Positions 35,487 through 45,616 of a DNA stretch of 64,000 bases are shown here, piece by piece. Below the pieces are notes generated by a model. The model ran no database searches. It saw only the letters and a list, made by a program, of their open reading frames with translations, and was not told the origin of the DNA. Position numbers and translations under genes: made by a program. Every line of letters starts with the position of its first letter. Within the stretch, counting starts at the first letter, position 1. The stretch comes from Streptomyces sp. WZ-12 (GTDB taxonomy: Bacteria > Actinomycetota > Actinomycetes > Streptomycetales > Streptomycetaceae), in contig NZ_CP118574.1 in assembly GCF_028898845.1 (NCBI RefSeq), positions 8,729,001 through 8,793,000 of the forward strand, written 5' to 3'.

Positions 35487-36236
35487 ATGGTGCGCTACCT
35501 CACCCGCGCCCAGACGGCCCTGGCCGCCGCGCTCCTGCTTCCACCGGCAGTCAGCGCGGTACTGCTGCCGTTCCGCAACTGGATGTCCAACACCAACGCG
35601 GCCCTGGTACTGGTCGTCGTCGTGGTGGCCGTCGCCGTCCTCGGCCACCGGCTCGCCGGTGCGCTCGCCGCGCTGTCGGCCGCGGTGTGGTTCGACTTCT
35701 TCCTCACCCGGCCCTACGAACAGTTCGCCATCACCAAGTCCGCCGACATCGTCACCGCCGTGCTCCTGCTCGCCGTCGGCGTCGCCGTATCCCAACTCGC
35801 CGCCCACACCCGGGAACTGAAGGTCATCGCCATCACCGACGACGACTACCTGGCGCAGATCCACCACACCGCCCGGCTCGTGGAGACCGCCGCGGGTCCG
35901 GACATGGTCGTCGACCACGTGCGGCGGCAACTGGTGGGGCTACTGGGGCTGAGCGGCTGCCGCTTCGAGTACGGCACGCTCATCGGACACCCACCGCGGC
36001 TGCTGGAGGACGGCTCGATCGCCTGGGGGCGCCGCCACTGGGACGCCGACCGGGACGGGCTGCCCGAGGACGAGCCGGTCGAGCTGCGGGTGAGCCACGG
36101 CGGGCACTTCCACGGCCGGTTCATGCTGCAAGCGGCCCCGGGCTCCGCACCGCCGCTCGGCGCCCGGCTGGTCGCGGTGACGCTGGCCGACCAGGTAGGG
36201 GCGGCCTTCGAAGCCGTTGGCCCTACCGCCCGTTGA
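35487..36236 (+). CDS. Kinase-less DUF4118 (KdpD-like sensor) protein
   Basis: 249 residues. Residues 8-110 are the four DUF4118 helices of KdpD (NAALVLVVVVVAVAVLGHRL, WFDFFLTRPYEQFAI). A helix and a GAF-like globular part (LVGLLGLSGCRFEYG) follow, but there is no DHp or ATP-binding domain. GGGAGG precedes ATG 35487. It overlaps the kdpC stop convergently by 14 bases. It could be a truncated KdpD paralogue that modulates the K+ sensing system, perhaps as a dimer partner; this is inference from domain content and location. Confidence 0.82.
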   Translation: MVRYLTRAQTALAAALLLPPAVSAVLLPFRNWMSNTNAALVLVVVVVAVAVLGHRLAGALAALSAAVWFDFFLTRPYEQFAITKSADIVTAVLLLAVGVAVSQLAAHTRELKVIAITDDDYLAQIHHTARLVETAAGPDMVVDHVRRQLVGLLGLSGCRFEYGTLIGHPPRLLEDGSIAWGRRHWDADRDGLPEDEPVELRVSHGGHFHGRFMLQAAPGSAPPLGARLVAVTLADQVGAAFEAVGPTAR

Positions 36237-36876
36237 GGCCCGCCCGGCCGACGGGGACCGCGGCGGCCAGGTCCCGGTTCAGCTCGACGACATTGACGTA
36301 GGGCTGCCCCAGGAAGCCCAGCGTGCGCCCGTGCAGCCGGCGTTCGACCAGGCGGCGGACCCGCACGGGGGAGAGCCGGCGGGCCTGGGCGACGCGCCGG
36401 ACCTGCTGGTAGGCGTATGCCGGGGAGATCGCCGGGTCCAGGCCGGAGCCGCTGCCGGTGACCGCGTCCGCCGGGACCGCGGCCGCCGGCACGCCGTCGA
36501 AGGCGGCGACCGCGCCGCGGCGGGCCAGGATCAACCTGGTCAACTTGGGGTTGGTCGGACCGAGGTTGCTGGCCCCGGAGTTGCCGGGGTCGTAGCCACC
36601 AGCCGAGGGGCGTGGTTGGAACCAGGCGGGATCAGGGAGCGCGGCGCGGCCCGAAGTGGCCGTGGGCAGCCCGAAGTTCTGGCCGATCAGCCGCGAGGCC
36701 ACCGGCCGGCCGTGCGCCGTCAGCAGCGAGCCGTTGGCCCGGTCGGCGAGCCCGACCTGGGCGATGCCGGTGATGAGGAGCGGGTAGCCGATGCCGGTCA
36801 CCACGGTCAGCACGAGCAGCATCCGCAGGGCCGCCAGGTGGTGGCGCAGTACGGCGGGAACGGCGGTGCGCGCCAT
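36223..36876 (-). CDS. kdpC: K+-transporting ATPase subunit KdpC
   Basis: 217 residues with one N-terminal membrane helix (LRMLLVLTVVTGIGYPLLITG) and the family stretch GYDPGNSGASNLGPTNPKL, followed by LDPAISPAYAYQQVRRVAQAR. It assembles with KdpA, KdpB and KdpF in the inner membrane and raises the ATP affinity of KdpB. It lies 26 bases behind kdpB on the same transcript. Confidence 0.96.
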   Translation of the reverse strand: MARTAVPAVLRHHLAALRMLLVLTVVTGIGYPLLITGIAQVGLADRANGSLLTAHGRPVASRLIGQNFGLPTATSGRAALPDPAWFQPRPSAGGYDPGNSGASNLGPTNPKLTRLILARRGAVAAFDGVPAAAVPADAVTGSGSGLDPAISPAYAYQQVRRVAQARRLSPVRVRRLVERRLHGRTLGFLGQPYVNVVELNRDLAAAVPVGRAGLNGR

Positions 36877-36902
36877 GGTCGTTCTCCTCCCGTCGCCGGC
36901 CG

Positions 36903-39035
36903 TCAGCGCAGGCCGGGGATGAACTGGATGACGAGGTCGAGCAGTTTGATGCCGAGGAACGGCAGGACGAGGCCGCCCAGCCCGTAGAGCCAGATGTTGC
37001 GACCGAGGAGCTCGGCGGCGGACGACGGCCGGTACCGCACCCCGCGCAGCGCCAGCGGGATCAGCGCGACGATGATCAGCGCGTTGAAGACGATCGCGGA
37101 GCTGATCGCCGACGCCGGGCTGTGCAACCGCATGACGTTGAGCCAGTCCAGCCCGGGATAGACGCTCGCGAACATCGCGGGGATGATCGCGAAGTACTTG
37201 GCGACGTCGTTGGCGATCGAGAAGGTCGTCAACGCGCCGCGGGTGATGAGGAGTTGCTTGCCGATCTCGACGATCTCGATCAGCTTGGTCGGGTTGGAGT
37301 CGAGGTCGACCATGTTGCCGGCCTCCTTCGCCGCGGAGGTACCGGTGTTCATCGCCACACCGACGTCCGCCTGCGCCAGCGCCGGGGCGTCGTTCGTCCC
37401 GTCACCGGTCATCGCGACCAGCTTCCCGCCCTCCTGCTCGCGCCGGATCAGCGCCATCTTGTCCTCGGGCGCCGCCTCGGCCAGGAAGTCGTCCACGCCC
37501 GCCTCCTGGGCGATGGCCCGGGCGGTGAGCGGATTGTCGCCGGTGATCATCACGGTCCTGATGCCCATCCGGCGCAACTGGTCGAACCGGTCCCGCATGC
37601 CCTCCTTGATGACGTCCTTGAGGTGGATGACGCCCAGCACCCGGGCGTCCGGGGCCGCACCGCGCCGGATCACCTGCCCGACGACCAGCGGGGTCCCGCC
37701 GGTGGCCGAGATGCCGTCGACGACCTGCCCGACGTCCTCGGCCGGATGCCCGCCGTTGTCGCGCACCCAGCGCATCACCGCGGTCGCCGCCCCCTTGCGC
37801 AACGAGCGCCCCTCCCGCGGGTCGTGGAGGTCGACCCCGCTCATCCGGCTCTGCGCGGTGAACGGCACGAAGTCCGCCCCCTCCAACTCGCCCTCCTCCC
37901 GGCCGCGCAGCGCGTACTGCTCCTTGGCGAGGACCACGATCGAACGGCCCTCGGGCGTCTCGTCGGCGATCGAGGAGAGCTGCGCGGCGTCGGCGAGTTC
38001 CGCGACGCTCACCCCGGACGCCGGCAGGAACGCGGCGGCCTGCCGGTTGCCCAGGGTGATGGTGCCGGTCTTGTCCAACAGCAGGGTGTTGACGTCGCCC
38101 GCCGCCTCGACCGCGCGCCCCGACATCGCCAGGACGTTGCGTTGCACGAGCCGGTCCATGCCCGCGATGCCGATCGCCGGCAGCAGCGCGCCGATCGTGG
38201 TGGGGATCAACGCCACGACCAGGGCGACCAGGATGACCAGGGACTGCTCGGCGCCGGCGAAGACGGCGAACGGCTGGAGGGTCACCACGGCCACCAGGAA
38301 GATGAGGGTCAGCGACGCCAACAGCACGTTCAGCGCGATCTCGTTGGGGGTCTTCTGCCGGGCCGCCCCCTCGACCAGCGCGATCATCCGGTCGATGAAC
38401 GTCTCACCGGGCTTGGCGGTGATCCGTACCACGATCCGGTCCGACAGCACCTTCGTGCCGCCCGTGACCGCCGACCGGTCGCCGCCCGACTCCCGGATCA
38501 CCGGCGCCGACTCACCGGTGATGGCCGACTCGTCGACGCTCGCGATGCCCTCGACCACATCGCCGTCGCCCGGAATGAGCTGCCCCGCCTCGACCACCAC
38601 ATGATCGCCCAAGCGCAGCTCGGTGCCCGGCACTTCCTCCTCGACGGGCTCCACCGCGCCGGCCCGCCAGTCGACCAGCCGCCGCGCCGTCGTGGTGGTC
38701 TTGGTGCGCCGCAGCGCCGCCGCCTGTGCCTTGCCGCGGCCCTCCGCCACCGCCTCGGCGAGGTTGGCGAAGAGCGCGGTCAGCCACAGCCAGGCCGTGA
38801 TCACCCACGCGAAGATGCTGGGTGTCCGCAGCGCCGACAGGGTGGTCAGGGCCGCCCCGACCTCCACCACGAACATCACCGGATTGTGGACCATCAACCG
38901 CGGATTCAGCTTGCGCAGCGCGTCCGGCAGCGACCGCACCAACTGCCGGGTATCCAGCAGCCCGCCCGAGACCCGCTGCGGACGACTGCCGGCACCGGCC
39001 GAGGGGACGGCGGGGGGAACGGGGGCCGAGGACAT
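36903..39035 (-). CDS. kdpB: K+-transporting P-type ATPase subunit KdpB
   Basis: 710 residues, full length. The phosphorylation motif DKTGTITLG, the actuator TGES in [10 protein letters not shown], the hinge [19 protein letters not shown] and the [10 protein letters not shown] motif are all present, with the expected membrane helices. It hydrolyses ATP to drive K+ uptake through KdpA. The ATG overlaps the kdpA stop as TGATG. Confidence 0.98.
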   Translation of the reverse strand: MSSAPVPPAVPSAGAGSRPQRVSGGLLDTRQLVRSLPDALRKLNPRLMVHNPVMFVVEVGAALTTLSALRTPSIFAWVITAWLWLTALFANLAEAVAEGRGKAQAAALRRTKTTTTARRLVDWRAGAVEPVEEEVPGTELRLGDHVVVEAGQLIPGDGDVVEGIASVDESAITGESAPVIRESGGDRSAVTGGTKVLSDRIVVRITAKPGETFIDRMIALVEGAARQKTPNEIALNVLLASLTLIFLVAVVTLQPFAVFAGAEQSLVILVALVVALIPTTIGALLPAIGIAGMDRLVQRNVLAMSGRAVEAAGDVNTLLLDKTGTITLGNRQAAAFLPASGVSVAELADAAQLSSIADETPEGRSIVVLAKEQYALRGREEGELEGADFVPFTAQSRMSGVDLHDPREGRSLRKGAATAVMRWVRDNGGHPAEDVGQVVDGISATGGTPLVVGQVIRRGAAPDARVLGVIHLKDVIKEGMRDRFDQLRRMGIRTVMITGDNPLTARAIAQEAGVDDFLAEAAPEDKMALIRREQEGGKLVAMTGDGTNDAPALAQADVGVAMNTGTSAAKEAGNMVDLDSNPTKLIEIVEIGKQLLITRGALTTFSIANDVAKYFAIIPAMFASVYPGLDWLNVMRLHSPASAISSAIVFNALIIVALIPLALRGVRYRPSSAAELLGRNIWLYGLGGLVLPFLGIKLLDLVIQFIPGLR

Positions 39036-40699
39036 CAGTGCAGACCCTCCGCGAGGGGACCCAGCGCCAGCGCCGGGAAGTACGTCAGACCGACGACGAT
39101 CAGGATCACGCCCGTCAACAGGCCGATGAACTGCGGCCGGTAGGTGGGCAGGGTGCCCGCGGTGACCGGCACCGGTTGCTGCCGGGCGAGCGAGCCGGCC
39201 AGCGCCAGGACGAACACCACCGGCAGGAACCGCCCCAGCAACATCACCACGCCCAGCGCCGTGTTGTACCAGACGGTGTTCGCGCTCAACCCGCCGAACG
39301 CCGACCCGTTGTTGTTGGCCGACGACGTGAACGCGTACAGCACCTCGGTGAAGCCGTGCGCTCCCGGATTGAGCATGGCGGCCCGCTCACCGGGGAACGC
39401 CATCGCCAGCCCCGCGCCGACCAGCACCAGCGCCGGCGTGGTCAGGATGTACAGCGAGGCGAACCGCATCTCCTGGCCGCGCAGCTTCTTGCCCAGGTAC
39501 TCCGGCGTACGACCGACCATCAGCCCGGCGACGAAGACCGCGACCACCGCCAGGACCAGGATCCCGTAGAGCCCGGACCCGGTGCCGCCGGGCGCGATCT
39601 CGCCCAGCATCATGTTGAAGACCGTCATCCCGCCGCCGCCCGGAGTGTACGAATCGTGGGCGGAGTTGACCGCTCCGCAGGAGGTGAGGGTGGTGGAGGC
39701 GGCGAACAGCGTCGAGGCCCAGATGCCGAACCGGGTCTCCTTGCCCTCCAGCATCGCCCCGGCCGCATGCCCGGCCGGACTGCTGACCCGGTACTGCTCG
39801 TTGACGGTGATCAGCGCGACCGACGCGGCCCACAGCAGCACCATCACGGCGACGACCGCGTAACCCTGGCGCTGGTCGCCGACCATCGTGCCGAACGCCC
39901 GCGGCATGGCGAACGGGATCACCAACATCAGATAGATCTCGATCAGATTGGTCAGCCCGTTGGGATTCTCGAAGGGATGCGCGGAGTTGGCGTTGAAGAA
40001 GCCACCCCCGTTGGTGCCCAACTCCTTGATCGCCTCCTGCGAGGCCACCGGCCCGCCCGGCAGGCTCTGGTGACCGCCCGCGAGCGCGGTGAGCTCCTGC
40101 GGACCGTGCAGGTTCTGGATCACGCCGGCGGCCACCAGGACGATCGCGAAGACGCACGCGATCGGGAGCAACACCCGCAGCACCAACCGGGTCAGATCCA
40201 CCCAGAAGTTCCCCACCCGGTCCGTCTTCCTCCGGGTGAAGCCGCGGATCAACGCGGCCACCACCGCGATGCCCACGGCCGCGGAGACGAAGTTCTGCAC
40301 CGCCAACCCCGCCATCTGCACCAGATGACCCATCGCCGACTCACCGGAGTACGCCTGCCAGTTGGTGTTGGTGACGAACGACGCCGCGGTGTTGAACGCC
40401 AGGTCCGCCGGCACCGCCTTCCGCCCCAAGGAGAGCGGCAGACGGTCCTGCAGGCGCAGGAACGCGTACAGGAACAGCGTCGAGACCAGGGAGAACGCCA
40501 GCACGCTGCGCAGATAGACCGGCCACCGCTGGTCGGCGTCCGGGTGCACCCCGCCCAACCGGTAGACCAGCCGTTCCACCCGCGCGTGCCGCTCGGTGGT
40601 CAGGGTGTGCGCCAGATAGCCGCCCAGCGGGCGGTACGAGAGCGCCAGCACCGCCACCAGTGCGGCCACTTGGAGCCAACCGGCCGCGGTGTCGCCCAT
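39035..40699 (-). CDS. kdpA: K+-transporting ATPase subunit KdpA
   Basis: 554 residues with about ten membrane helices and the four selectivity-filter loops, e.g. TNTNWQAY (loop 1) and [19 protein letters not shown] (loop 2), then [18 protein letters not shown] and [21 protein letters not shown] lies 5 bases before ATG 40699. It is the K+-conducting subunit of the high-affinity pump. Confidence 0.98.
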   Translation of the reverse strand: MGDTAAGWLQVAALVAVLALSYRPLGGYLAHTLTTERHARVERLVYRLGGVHPDADQRWPVYLRSVLAFSLVSTLFLYAFLRLQDRLPLSLGRKAVPADLAFNTAASFVTNTNWQAYSGESAMGHLVQMAGLAVQNFVSAAVGIAVVAALIRGFTRRKTDRVGNFWVDLTRLVLRVLLPIACVFAIVLVAAGVIQNLHGPQELTALAGGHQSLPGGPVASQEAIKELGTNGGGFFNANSAHPFENPNGLTNLIEIYLMLVIPFAMPRAFGTMVGDQRQGYAVVAVMVLLWAASVALITVNEQYRVSSPAGHAAGAMLEGKETRFGIWASTLFAASTTLTSCGAVNSAHDSYTPGGGGMTVFNMMLGEIAPGGTGSGLYGILVLAVVAVFVAGLMVGRTPEYLGKKLRGQEMRFASLYILTTPALVLVGAGLAMAFPGERAAMLNPGAHGFTEVLYAFTSSANNNGSAFGGLSANTVWYNTALGVVMLLGRFLPVVFVLALAGSLARQQPVPVTAGTLPTYRPQFIGLLTGVILIVVGLTYFPALALGPLAEGLH

Positions 40700-40710
40700 G
40701 CGGGCCCTCC

Positions 40711-40800
40711 CTAGAACTTCTCCGGAAAGATCAGGCACAGGATCAGGTAGACCACCAGCACGCCGGCGACCACCAGGCCGACGGTGTTCTCCAGACTCAC
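40711..40800 (-). CDS. kdpF: K+-transporting ATPase subunit KdpF
   Basis: 29 residues from GTG 40800: [20 protein letters not shown] then LCLIFPEKF, a textbook KdpF with one membrane helix and the FPEKF end. It stabilises the KdpABC complex. The GTG overlaps the preceding ORF's stop as GTGA, and kdpA starts 11 bases later. Confidence 0.95.
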   Translation of the reverse strand: MSLENTVGLVVAGVLVVYLILCLIFPEKF

Positions 40801-40880
40801 AGGCGTCCGACCCCCTTGGCGGCCAGGCCGATGAGGGCGAACACCACCAGCGTCAGGGCAACGTAGACCACGTCCGACAT
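40797..40880 (-). CDS. 27-residue membrane peptide leading the kdp operon
   Basis: ATG 40880 encodes 27 residues, [20 protein letters not shown] then AKGVGRL: one membrane helix with a basic end. It overlaps kdpF by four bases, so it belongs to the operon. It is not KdpF but has a similar size; small ORFs of this type upstream of kdpF occur in actinomycetes. It may be a second small subunit or regulator of the Kdp complex. Confidence 0.7.
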   Translation of the reverse strand: MSDVVYVALTLVVFALIGLAAKGVGRL

Positions 40881-40951
40881 GCGTGCGGCACCCCGCAGGT
40901 CCTCAAGAGGCGGAACCCGTCCGCCCGGAATCCGGGTGTATGCGAGCTTCT

Positions 40952-40965
40952 TGACGTTTCTGACG
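40952..40965. promoter_or_regulatory. TGACG-N4-TGACG direct repeat before the kdp operon
   Basis: Two TGACG copies (40952-40956, 40961-40965) separated by four bases lie in the only AT-richer stretch between kdpD and the first kdp ORF, about 75 bases before ATG 40880. A tandem spacing of 9 bases suits a response-regulator dimer such as KdpE, but this is position-based. Confidence 0.35.
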
Positions 40966-40970
40966 CTATA

Positions 40971-43487
40971 TCAGGTCGAGGGTGCGGACCGCCTGCCGCG
41001 CCGCGGACCACCGGGCGCCGAACTGGGCAGGGTCAACGTCACCGTGAACGTGCCGCCCTTCCTGGACGTCCGGAGCGAACCGTCCATCGCCTCGGCCAGA
41101 TCCCGCGACAGCCGCAGCGCCAGACTGTCGGCACGCGAACCAGGCACCCGCACCGGCGTCGCCCCCTCGCCAACGGGCCCGTCCGCCACCCGGATCGCCA
41201 CCCGACCGTTCCGCGTCTCCGCCGTCACCACCGGCGGCCGGTCCGGCGGACTGTGGCGCAACGCCTCCGCCCCCAACGCCGTCAGCGCGCGGGTCAGCAG
41301 CGCGGCATCGGCGATCACGTCCGGCAGGTACTCCGGAAGCCGCAACACGATCGAATGACCACCGGGACCCAGGTCGTCCAGCGCGGCGCCCAGCGCCTCG
41401 TTGAGATCCACCGGCCGCAGATAGAGGTCCAGCGCCCCGGCGTGCAGCCGGCTCAAGTCATCCAGATCGGCGACGAGTTGCGCCGCCCGGTGCACGGCCG
41501 TGCGCGCACTGTCCAACAGCCGGCGCTCGTCCGGATCCCGCTCCGGCGCGGGACGCCGCCGCAGCCGCACCAGCGCGTCCTCCGCGGTGCGCAACGGGGC
41601 CCGCAGATCGCGGCCGGCGGCCAGTAGCAGTGCGGCCCGGGTGCGTTCGGCGTCTGCGAACGGGTCCCCAGGCCCACCGGGCCCGGCGATCCGCCCCCGG
41701 GCGTGCGCCAACCCCAACTCGGCCGCGCACGCATCGAGCAGCCGCCGGTCCTCCACGCTGAGCCCCGGCCCCCGCGCCGCCAACGTCAGACAGTCATCGA
41801 CCGGACTCTCCACGTCCGCCTGGTACGGCCGCTCCGGCGGATGGTCGCCGGCGCTCGCCACCACGTACCAGTGCGGAACCGGCGACGCCTGCGGATCGCG
41901 TTCGAGCAGACTCACCGAGCGCAGCCCGAAGTTCTCCCGAATGAGCTCCACCAGCGCCGGCAGGTCCTGACCGCGCAACACCCCCGCCGCCAGCCGGCTC
42001 AACGTCCGCGCCTCCGACGTGGCCCGCGCCGCCCGCAGGGTGTCCCGCGCCGCCGTCCCCGCCGCGGTGCCGACCAACACGGCCGTGGCGACGAAGACGA
42101 CCAACGCGATGATCGCCTCAGGACGGTCGGCCACCAGGGAGTGCAGCGGCACGGCGAAGTAATAGTCCGCCAACAGCGCCGCGGCCACCGCCGCCAACAG
42201 CGCCGGATAGGCCCCGCCGACCAGCGCCACCACCACGACCACCAGCAGATAGATCGCCAACACCCCGGCCAGGCCCACCGGACCGCGTGCCATGACCAGC
42301 AGCGCCGTCAACACCGGCAGCAGCACCGCGGCCCCGCCCAACGCGGCCACGAACCGCCGCACACCCAACCCCCGACCCGGCCGCGGCAACCGCAACGCGG
42401 CGGACCCGGCCGCCTCCTCGTGCGTCACGATGTGCACGTCGATCGACCCGGACCCCTTGATCGTCCGCTCACCCACCCCCGCCCTCAACAGCGAACGCAT
42501 CCGTCCGTACCGACTCGCGCCCAACACGATCTGGGTGACGTTCTCCGCCTCCGCGAACCGCAGCAGCGCCGTCACCACGTCCTCACCGGTGATCTGATGG
42601 AAACCCCCGCCGAGCGACTCCAACAACGCGCGCTGCTCGTCCAACGCCGCCGGGGCGCCCCGGGCCAACCCGTCCTCGGGCACCACATGCAGCGCCAACA
42701 GCTCCGTCCCCGGCGTACGGGCACTGATCCGCGCGGCCCGCCGGATCAGCGTCTCGCCCTCCGGACCACCACTCAGCCCGACCAGAATCCGCTCCCGGGT
42801 CTCCCATGGCGCGACGATCCCGTGCTCGGCCCGATACCGCTGCAACCCCTCCTCGACCCGGTCGGCCAGCCACAGCAGCGCGATCTCCCGCAACGCCGTG
42901 AGATTGCCGACCCGGAAGTAGTGGGTGAGGGCGGACTCGATGCGGTCCGGCGGATAGATGTCGCCGTGCACCATCCGCCGCCGCAACGCCTCCGGCGGCA
43001 GATCCACCAGCTCGATCTGGTCCGCCCCGCGCGCCACCTCGTCGGGCAGGGTCTCCTGTTGCCGCACCCCGGTGATCTGCCGGACCACGTCGTTCAACGA
43101 CTCCAGGTGCTGCACATTGAGCGTGGTGACGACGTCGATGCCGGCGTCCAACAGCTCCGTCACGTCCTGCCACCGCTTGGCGTTGCGCGCTCCGGGAACG
43201 TTGGAATGGGCCAGCTCGTCGACCAGCGCCACCTGCGGGTTACGGGCCAGCACCGCGCCCAGATCCATCTCGGTGAACCGGGCCCCACGGTGCCACAGCG
43301 TGCGCCGCTCCACCGTCTCCAGGCCCTCGGCCATGGCCGCCGTCGGCCGCCTCCCGTGCGGCTCGACGAAGCCCACCACCACGTCCGTGCCCAGCGCCCG
43401 CAGCCGCTGCCCGTCCGCGAGCATCGCGTACGTCTTACCGACCCCGGGAGCGGCCCCGAGAAAGATCCGCAACCGTCCACGTGCCAC
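40971..43487 (-). CDS. kdpD: KdpD-like sensor protein with a degenerate kinase core
   Basis: 838 residues from GTG 43487 (AGGAG 7 bases upstream). The N-terminal KdpD domain is intact (GAAPGVGKT at 11-19, LVDELAHSNVPG), as are the USP-like domain (about 220-345) and the DUF4118 helices (about 365-475). The kinase half is eroded. The H-box reads AAGRDLRAPL with Arg626 where His must be, the N-box Asn is Glu741 (GAEALRHS), the G1 box is shortened to DGPVGEG, and the G2 region DSLALRL has no glycines. It therefore cannot autophosphorylate by the usual mechanism. It precedes the kdp operon, and no kdpE is present. Confidence 0.93.
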   Translation of the reverse strand: MARGRLRIFLGAAPGVGKTYAMLADGQRLRALGTDVVVGFVEPHGRRPTAAMAEGLETVERRTLWHRGARFTEMDLGAVLARNPQVALVDELAHSNVPGARNAKRWQDVTELLDAGIDVVTTLNVQHLESLNDVVRQITGVRQQETLPDEVARGADQIELVDLPPEALRRRMVHGDIYPPDRIESALTHYFRVGNLTALREIALLWLADRVEEGLQRYRAEHGIVAPWETRERILVGLSGGPEGETLIRRAARISARTPGTELLALHVVPEDGLARGAPAALDEQRALLESLGGGFHQITGEDVVTALLRFAEAENVTQIVLGASRYGRMRSLLRAGVGERTIKGSGSIDVHIVTHEEAAGSAALRLPRPGRGLGVRRFVAALGGAAVLLPVLTALLVMARGPVGLAGVLAIYLLVVVVVALVGGAYPALLAAVAAALLADYYFAVPLHSLVADRPEAIIALVVFVATAVLVGTAAGTAARDTLRAARATSEARTLSRLAAGVLRGQDLPALVELIRENFGLRSVSLLERDPQASPVPHWYVVASAGDHPPERPYQADVESPVDDCLTLAARGPGLSVEDRRLLDACAAELGLAHARGRIAGPGGPGDPFADAERTRAALLLAAGRDLRAPLRTAEDALVRLRRRPAPERDPDERRLLDSARTAVHRAAQLVADLDDLSRLHAGALDLYLRPVDLNEALGAALDDLGPGGHSIVLRLPEYLPDVIADAALLTRALTALGAEALRHSPPDRPPVVTAETRNGRVAIRVADGPVGEGATPVRVPGSRADSLALRLSRDLAEAMDGSLRTSRKGGTFTVTLTLPSSAPGGPRRGRRSAPST

Positions 43488-43726
43488 CGGTGGGCTCCTA
43501 CCAGTTCGGCCCCCCTGACGACCTCTTCTCCCCGGCCCGTCGCCTCCCGCCGTGCTGTTCCCACGGGCGTTCGCCGACGGGCGTTCGCCCTTCCATGGTG
43601 CGCCTGGGGAGCGCGGATCGGGGGGATTGCGGGAGCGGCGGGCCGAGCTCGGGACGTAACTGGGCCGGCCCGGGCAGTCGTTCGGCCGGCCGAGCCGCCT
43701 ACGGGCGGGCCCGAACCGGAACGCCC

Positions 43727-44161
43727 TCACGGATGCATCCGGGCTCCCTTGATCACCTTGTCCACCGCGTTCCGCGGGCCGTACACGGCCAGCCCCACCA
43801 GGTCCAGCTGGTCCCTCGGGACGGCCCGTACCGCCGCGCGGTTGTCCCGGTCGTTGCCGGTGGCGAACAGGTCGGAGGTGAACACCGACCGGGGAAGGGC
43901 CCGGGTCAGCGCCCGGCCGTGCGCCGCGACCAGCGTCTCCTTGGCGCCCTCGAAGACGAGGACCGGCTGGCGGAACATCGGTAGGTACGGGGTGTCGTCG
44001 GCGTCCGCGTACGGTGCGCCGATCACCTCGGGGAGCTCCGTGCCCAGCCCGCTGACCAGGAAGGCGGTCACGTTCAGGCGCTGCCAGGGCTCCAGGTCCT
44101 CCCGCAGAAGCACGGCGATCTTGGTCTCGAAACGCACGGGGGCGTCGTCGGCTGCTGTCAT
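43727..44161 (-). CDS. DUF2000 family protein
   Basis: 144 residues. KIAVLLREDLEPWQRLNVTA near the start and a central GAPYADAD stretch match DUF2000, a small peptidyl-tRNA-hydrolase-like fold of unknown role. ATG 44161. It is divergent from the AraC gene 49 bases away, the usual pairing for this family. The 239 bases downstream to kdpD contain no gene. Confidence 0.85.
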   Translation of the reverse strand: MTAADDAPVRFETKIAVLLREDLEPWQRLNVTAFLVSGLGTELPEVIGAPYADADDTPYLPMFRQPVLVFEGAKETLVAAHGRALTRALPRSVFTSDLFATGNDRDNRAAVRAVPRDQLDLVGLAVYGPRNAVDKVIKGARMHP

Positions 44162-44210
44162 GCCCCCAGGCTGCCGACCCACCCGCCGCGCCGTCTTGTA
44201 CGTTCTTTGC

Positions 44211-45014
44211 ATGGCCGCACGGCAGGAAGTGTCCGCGTGGCGCCCGCAGGTCCCGGGCGTCGTGGAGGTCTTCCACGCCCACTTCACCGAGCACGCCTAC
44301 CCGATGCACGTCCACGACGTATGGACGCTGCTGATCGTGGACGACGGCGCCGTCCAGTACGACCTCGGACGCCAGGCGCGCGGCACCCCGAACGACACGG
44401 TGTCCCTGCTCCCGCCCCAGGTACCGCACAACGGCTCGCCCACCACCGCACACGGGTTCCGCAAGCGCGTGCTCTATCTGGACCTGTCCCAGTTGGACGA
44501 GAGCTACATCGGCCCGGCGGTGGACGGCCCCGACCTCGCCGACCCGCTGCTGCGCCGACGCGTCGGGCAACTGCACGCGGCACTGGCCCACCCCGGCGAC
44601 GCGTTGGAGGCCGAGAGCCGACTCGCCCTGATCGGCGAGCAGTTGCGCAGCCATCTGCGCCCCCGGCTCGTCGCCCGCCCCCGCCAGGCCGCCCCCGGCG
44701 TGGCCGGCACCCTGCGCGAACTCCTCGACGCCCGCCTGTGCCAAGGCGTGAGTCTCGACGAGGCCGCGCAACTGCTGCACGCCCACCCCACCCACCTCGT
44801 ACGGGCGTTCAGCGCGGCCTTCGGCATCGCCCCGCACCAGTACCTGATGGCCCGTAGGGTCGAGCGGGCGCGCCGGCTGCTGCTCGACGGCCGGCCGCCG
44901 ACCGCCGTGGCGGCCGACGCCGGCTTCTACGACCAGTCACACCTGACGCGCCACTTCAAACGCATGGTCGGCGTCCCGCCCGGGCGCTATGCGCGCACCG
45001 GCCGCACGACGTAG
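44211..45014 (+). CDS. AraC family regulator
   Basis: 267 residues. An N-terminal cupin sensor (HVHDVWTLLIVDDGAVQYDL) is followed by two AraC HTHs (VSLDEAAQLLHAHPTHLVRAFSAAFGIAPHQYL and PTAVAADAGFYDQSHLTRHFKRMVGVPPGRY). ATG 44211. It probably controls the divergent DUF2000 gene. Effector unknown. Confidence 0.92.
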   Translation: MAARQEVSAWRPQVPGVVEVFHAHFTEHAYPMHVHDVWTLLIVDDGAVQYDLGRQARGTPNDTVSLLPPQVPHNGSPTTAHGFRKRVLYLDLSQLDESYIGPAVDGPDLADPLLRRRVGQLHAALAHPGDALEAESRLALIGEQLRSHLRPRLVARPRQAAPGVAGTLRELLDARLCQGVSLDEAAQLLHAHPTHLVRAFSAAFGIAPHQYLMARRVERARRLLLDGRPPTAVAADAGFYDQSHLTRHFKRMVGVPPGRYARTGRTT

Positions 45015-45055
45015 CCACGCACACCAGTCATCAACCACCGCTGCCTGGTTGCCGC

Positions 45056-45607
45056 TCACTTGTCGAACGGAGGGCCGCTCGCCGCTCGCCCGGCGGCAGC
45101 GGCCGCCCTGGCAGCCGCCCAAGTCCCCACGCCCCACAGCGACAACGCGCTCAGCAGACCCACCACCAAACGCACGGCCGCGTCCGGGCCGTCGGCGAGC
45201 CAGACGGCCCCGCCGGCCGCCCCTGCCGCGACCAGCAGAGCGGCGGGCACCCGGAAGCGCGGCTGCTCGAAGACCGTCACCAACGGCAGGAAATGGAGGC
45301 CCACGACCACCGCGACCAGCGGCGCAACGAGAACCGGAACCCCCGCGCTCACACCCCCCACGACCACGGCGGCGATCAGCAGCCACTGCACCACATTGAC
45401 CCGCCGGAACCGCCGTCGCCGGTCCGGCGGGAGGGAGCCGGCCTCCCGCCCCGGCAGGAAGCGCCGAGCTGTGAACTGCAGCCCCAGCGCCGCCGCACAA
45501 CCCATCACGATGAGGATCGGCCGCGCGGCCCCGTCGAACGCACTGGTGCCCAACAACCACCAACCGAGCCCGAACCAGACAAGAAATCCCACCCCCGACG
45601 CAGACAT
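45056..45607 (-). CDS. Polytopic membrane protein, unknown
   Basis: 183 residues with about five hydrophobic helices and a basic loop (LPPDRRRRFRRVN) between helices 2 and 3. The layout resembles small DUF7010/DUF2306-like membrane proteins, but no motif is decisive. It is 9 bases from the stop of the HAD-GT20 gene but convergent with AraC; ATG 45607. Confidence 0.7.
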   Translation of the reverse strand: MSASGVGFLVWFGLGWWLLGTSAFDGAARPILIVMGCAAALGLQFTARRFLPGREAGSLPPDRRRRFRRVNVVQWLLIAAVVVGGVSAGVPVLVAPLVAVVVGLHFLPLVTVFEQPRFRVPAALLVAAGAAGGAVWLADGPDAAVRLVVGLLSALSLWGVGTWAAARAAAAAGRAASGPPFDK

Positions 45608-45616
45608 GAGGGAACC

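Noticed and set aside
37122..40714. Very long plus-strand open frames opposite kdpB and kdpA
   Set aside because: They are frame shadows caused by high GC, with His/Arg/Gly-rich low-complexity products and no domain.
43488..44837. Long open frame extending kdpD upstream to 44837 on the minus strand
   Set aside because: It runs antisense through the AraC gene and across DUF2000 in a different frame. GTG 43487 has a proper ribosome site and begins exactly at the KdpD domain.
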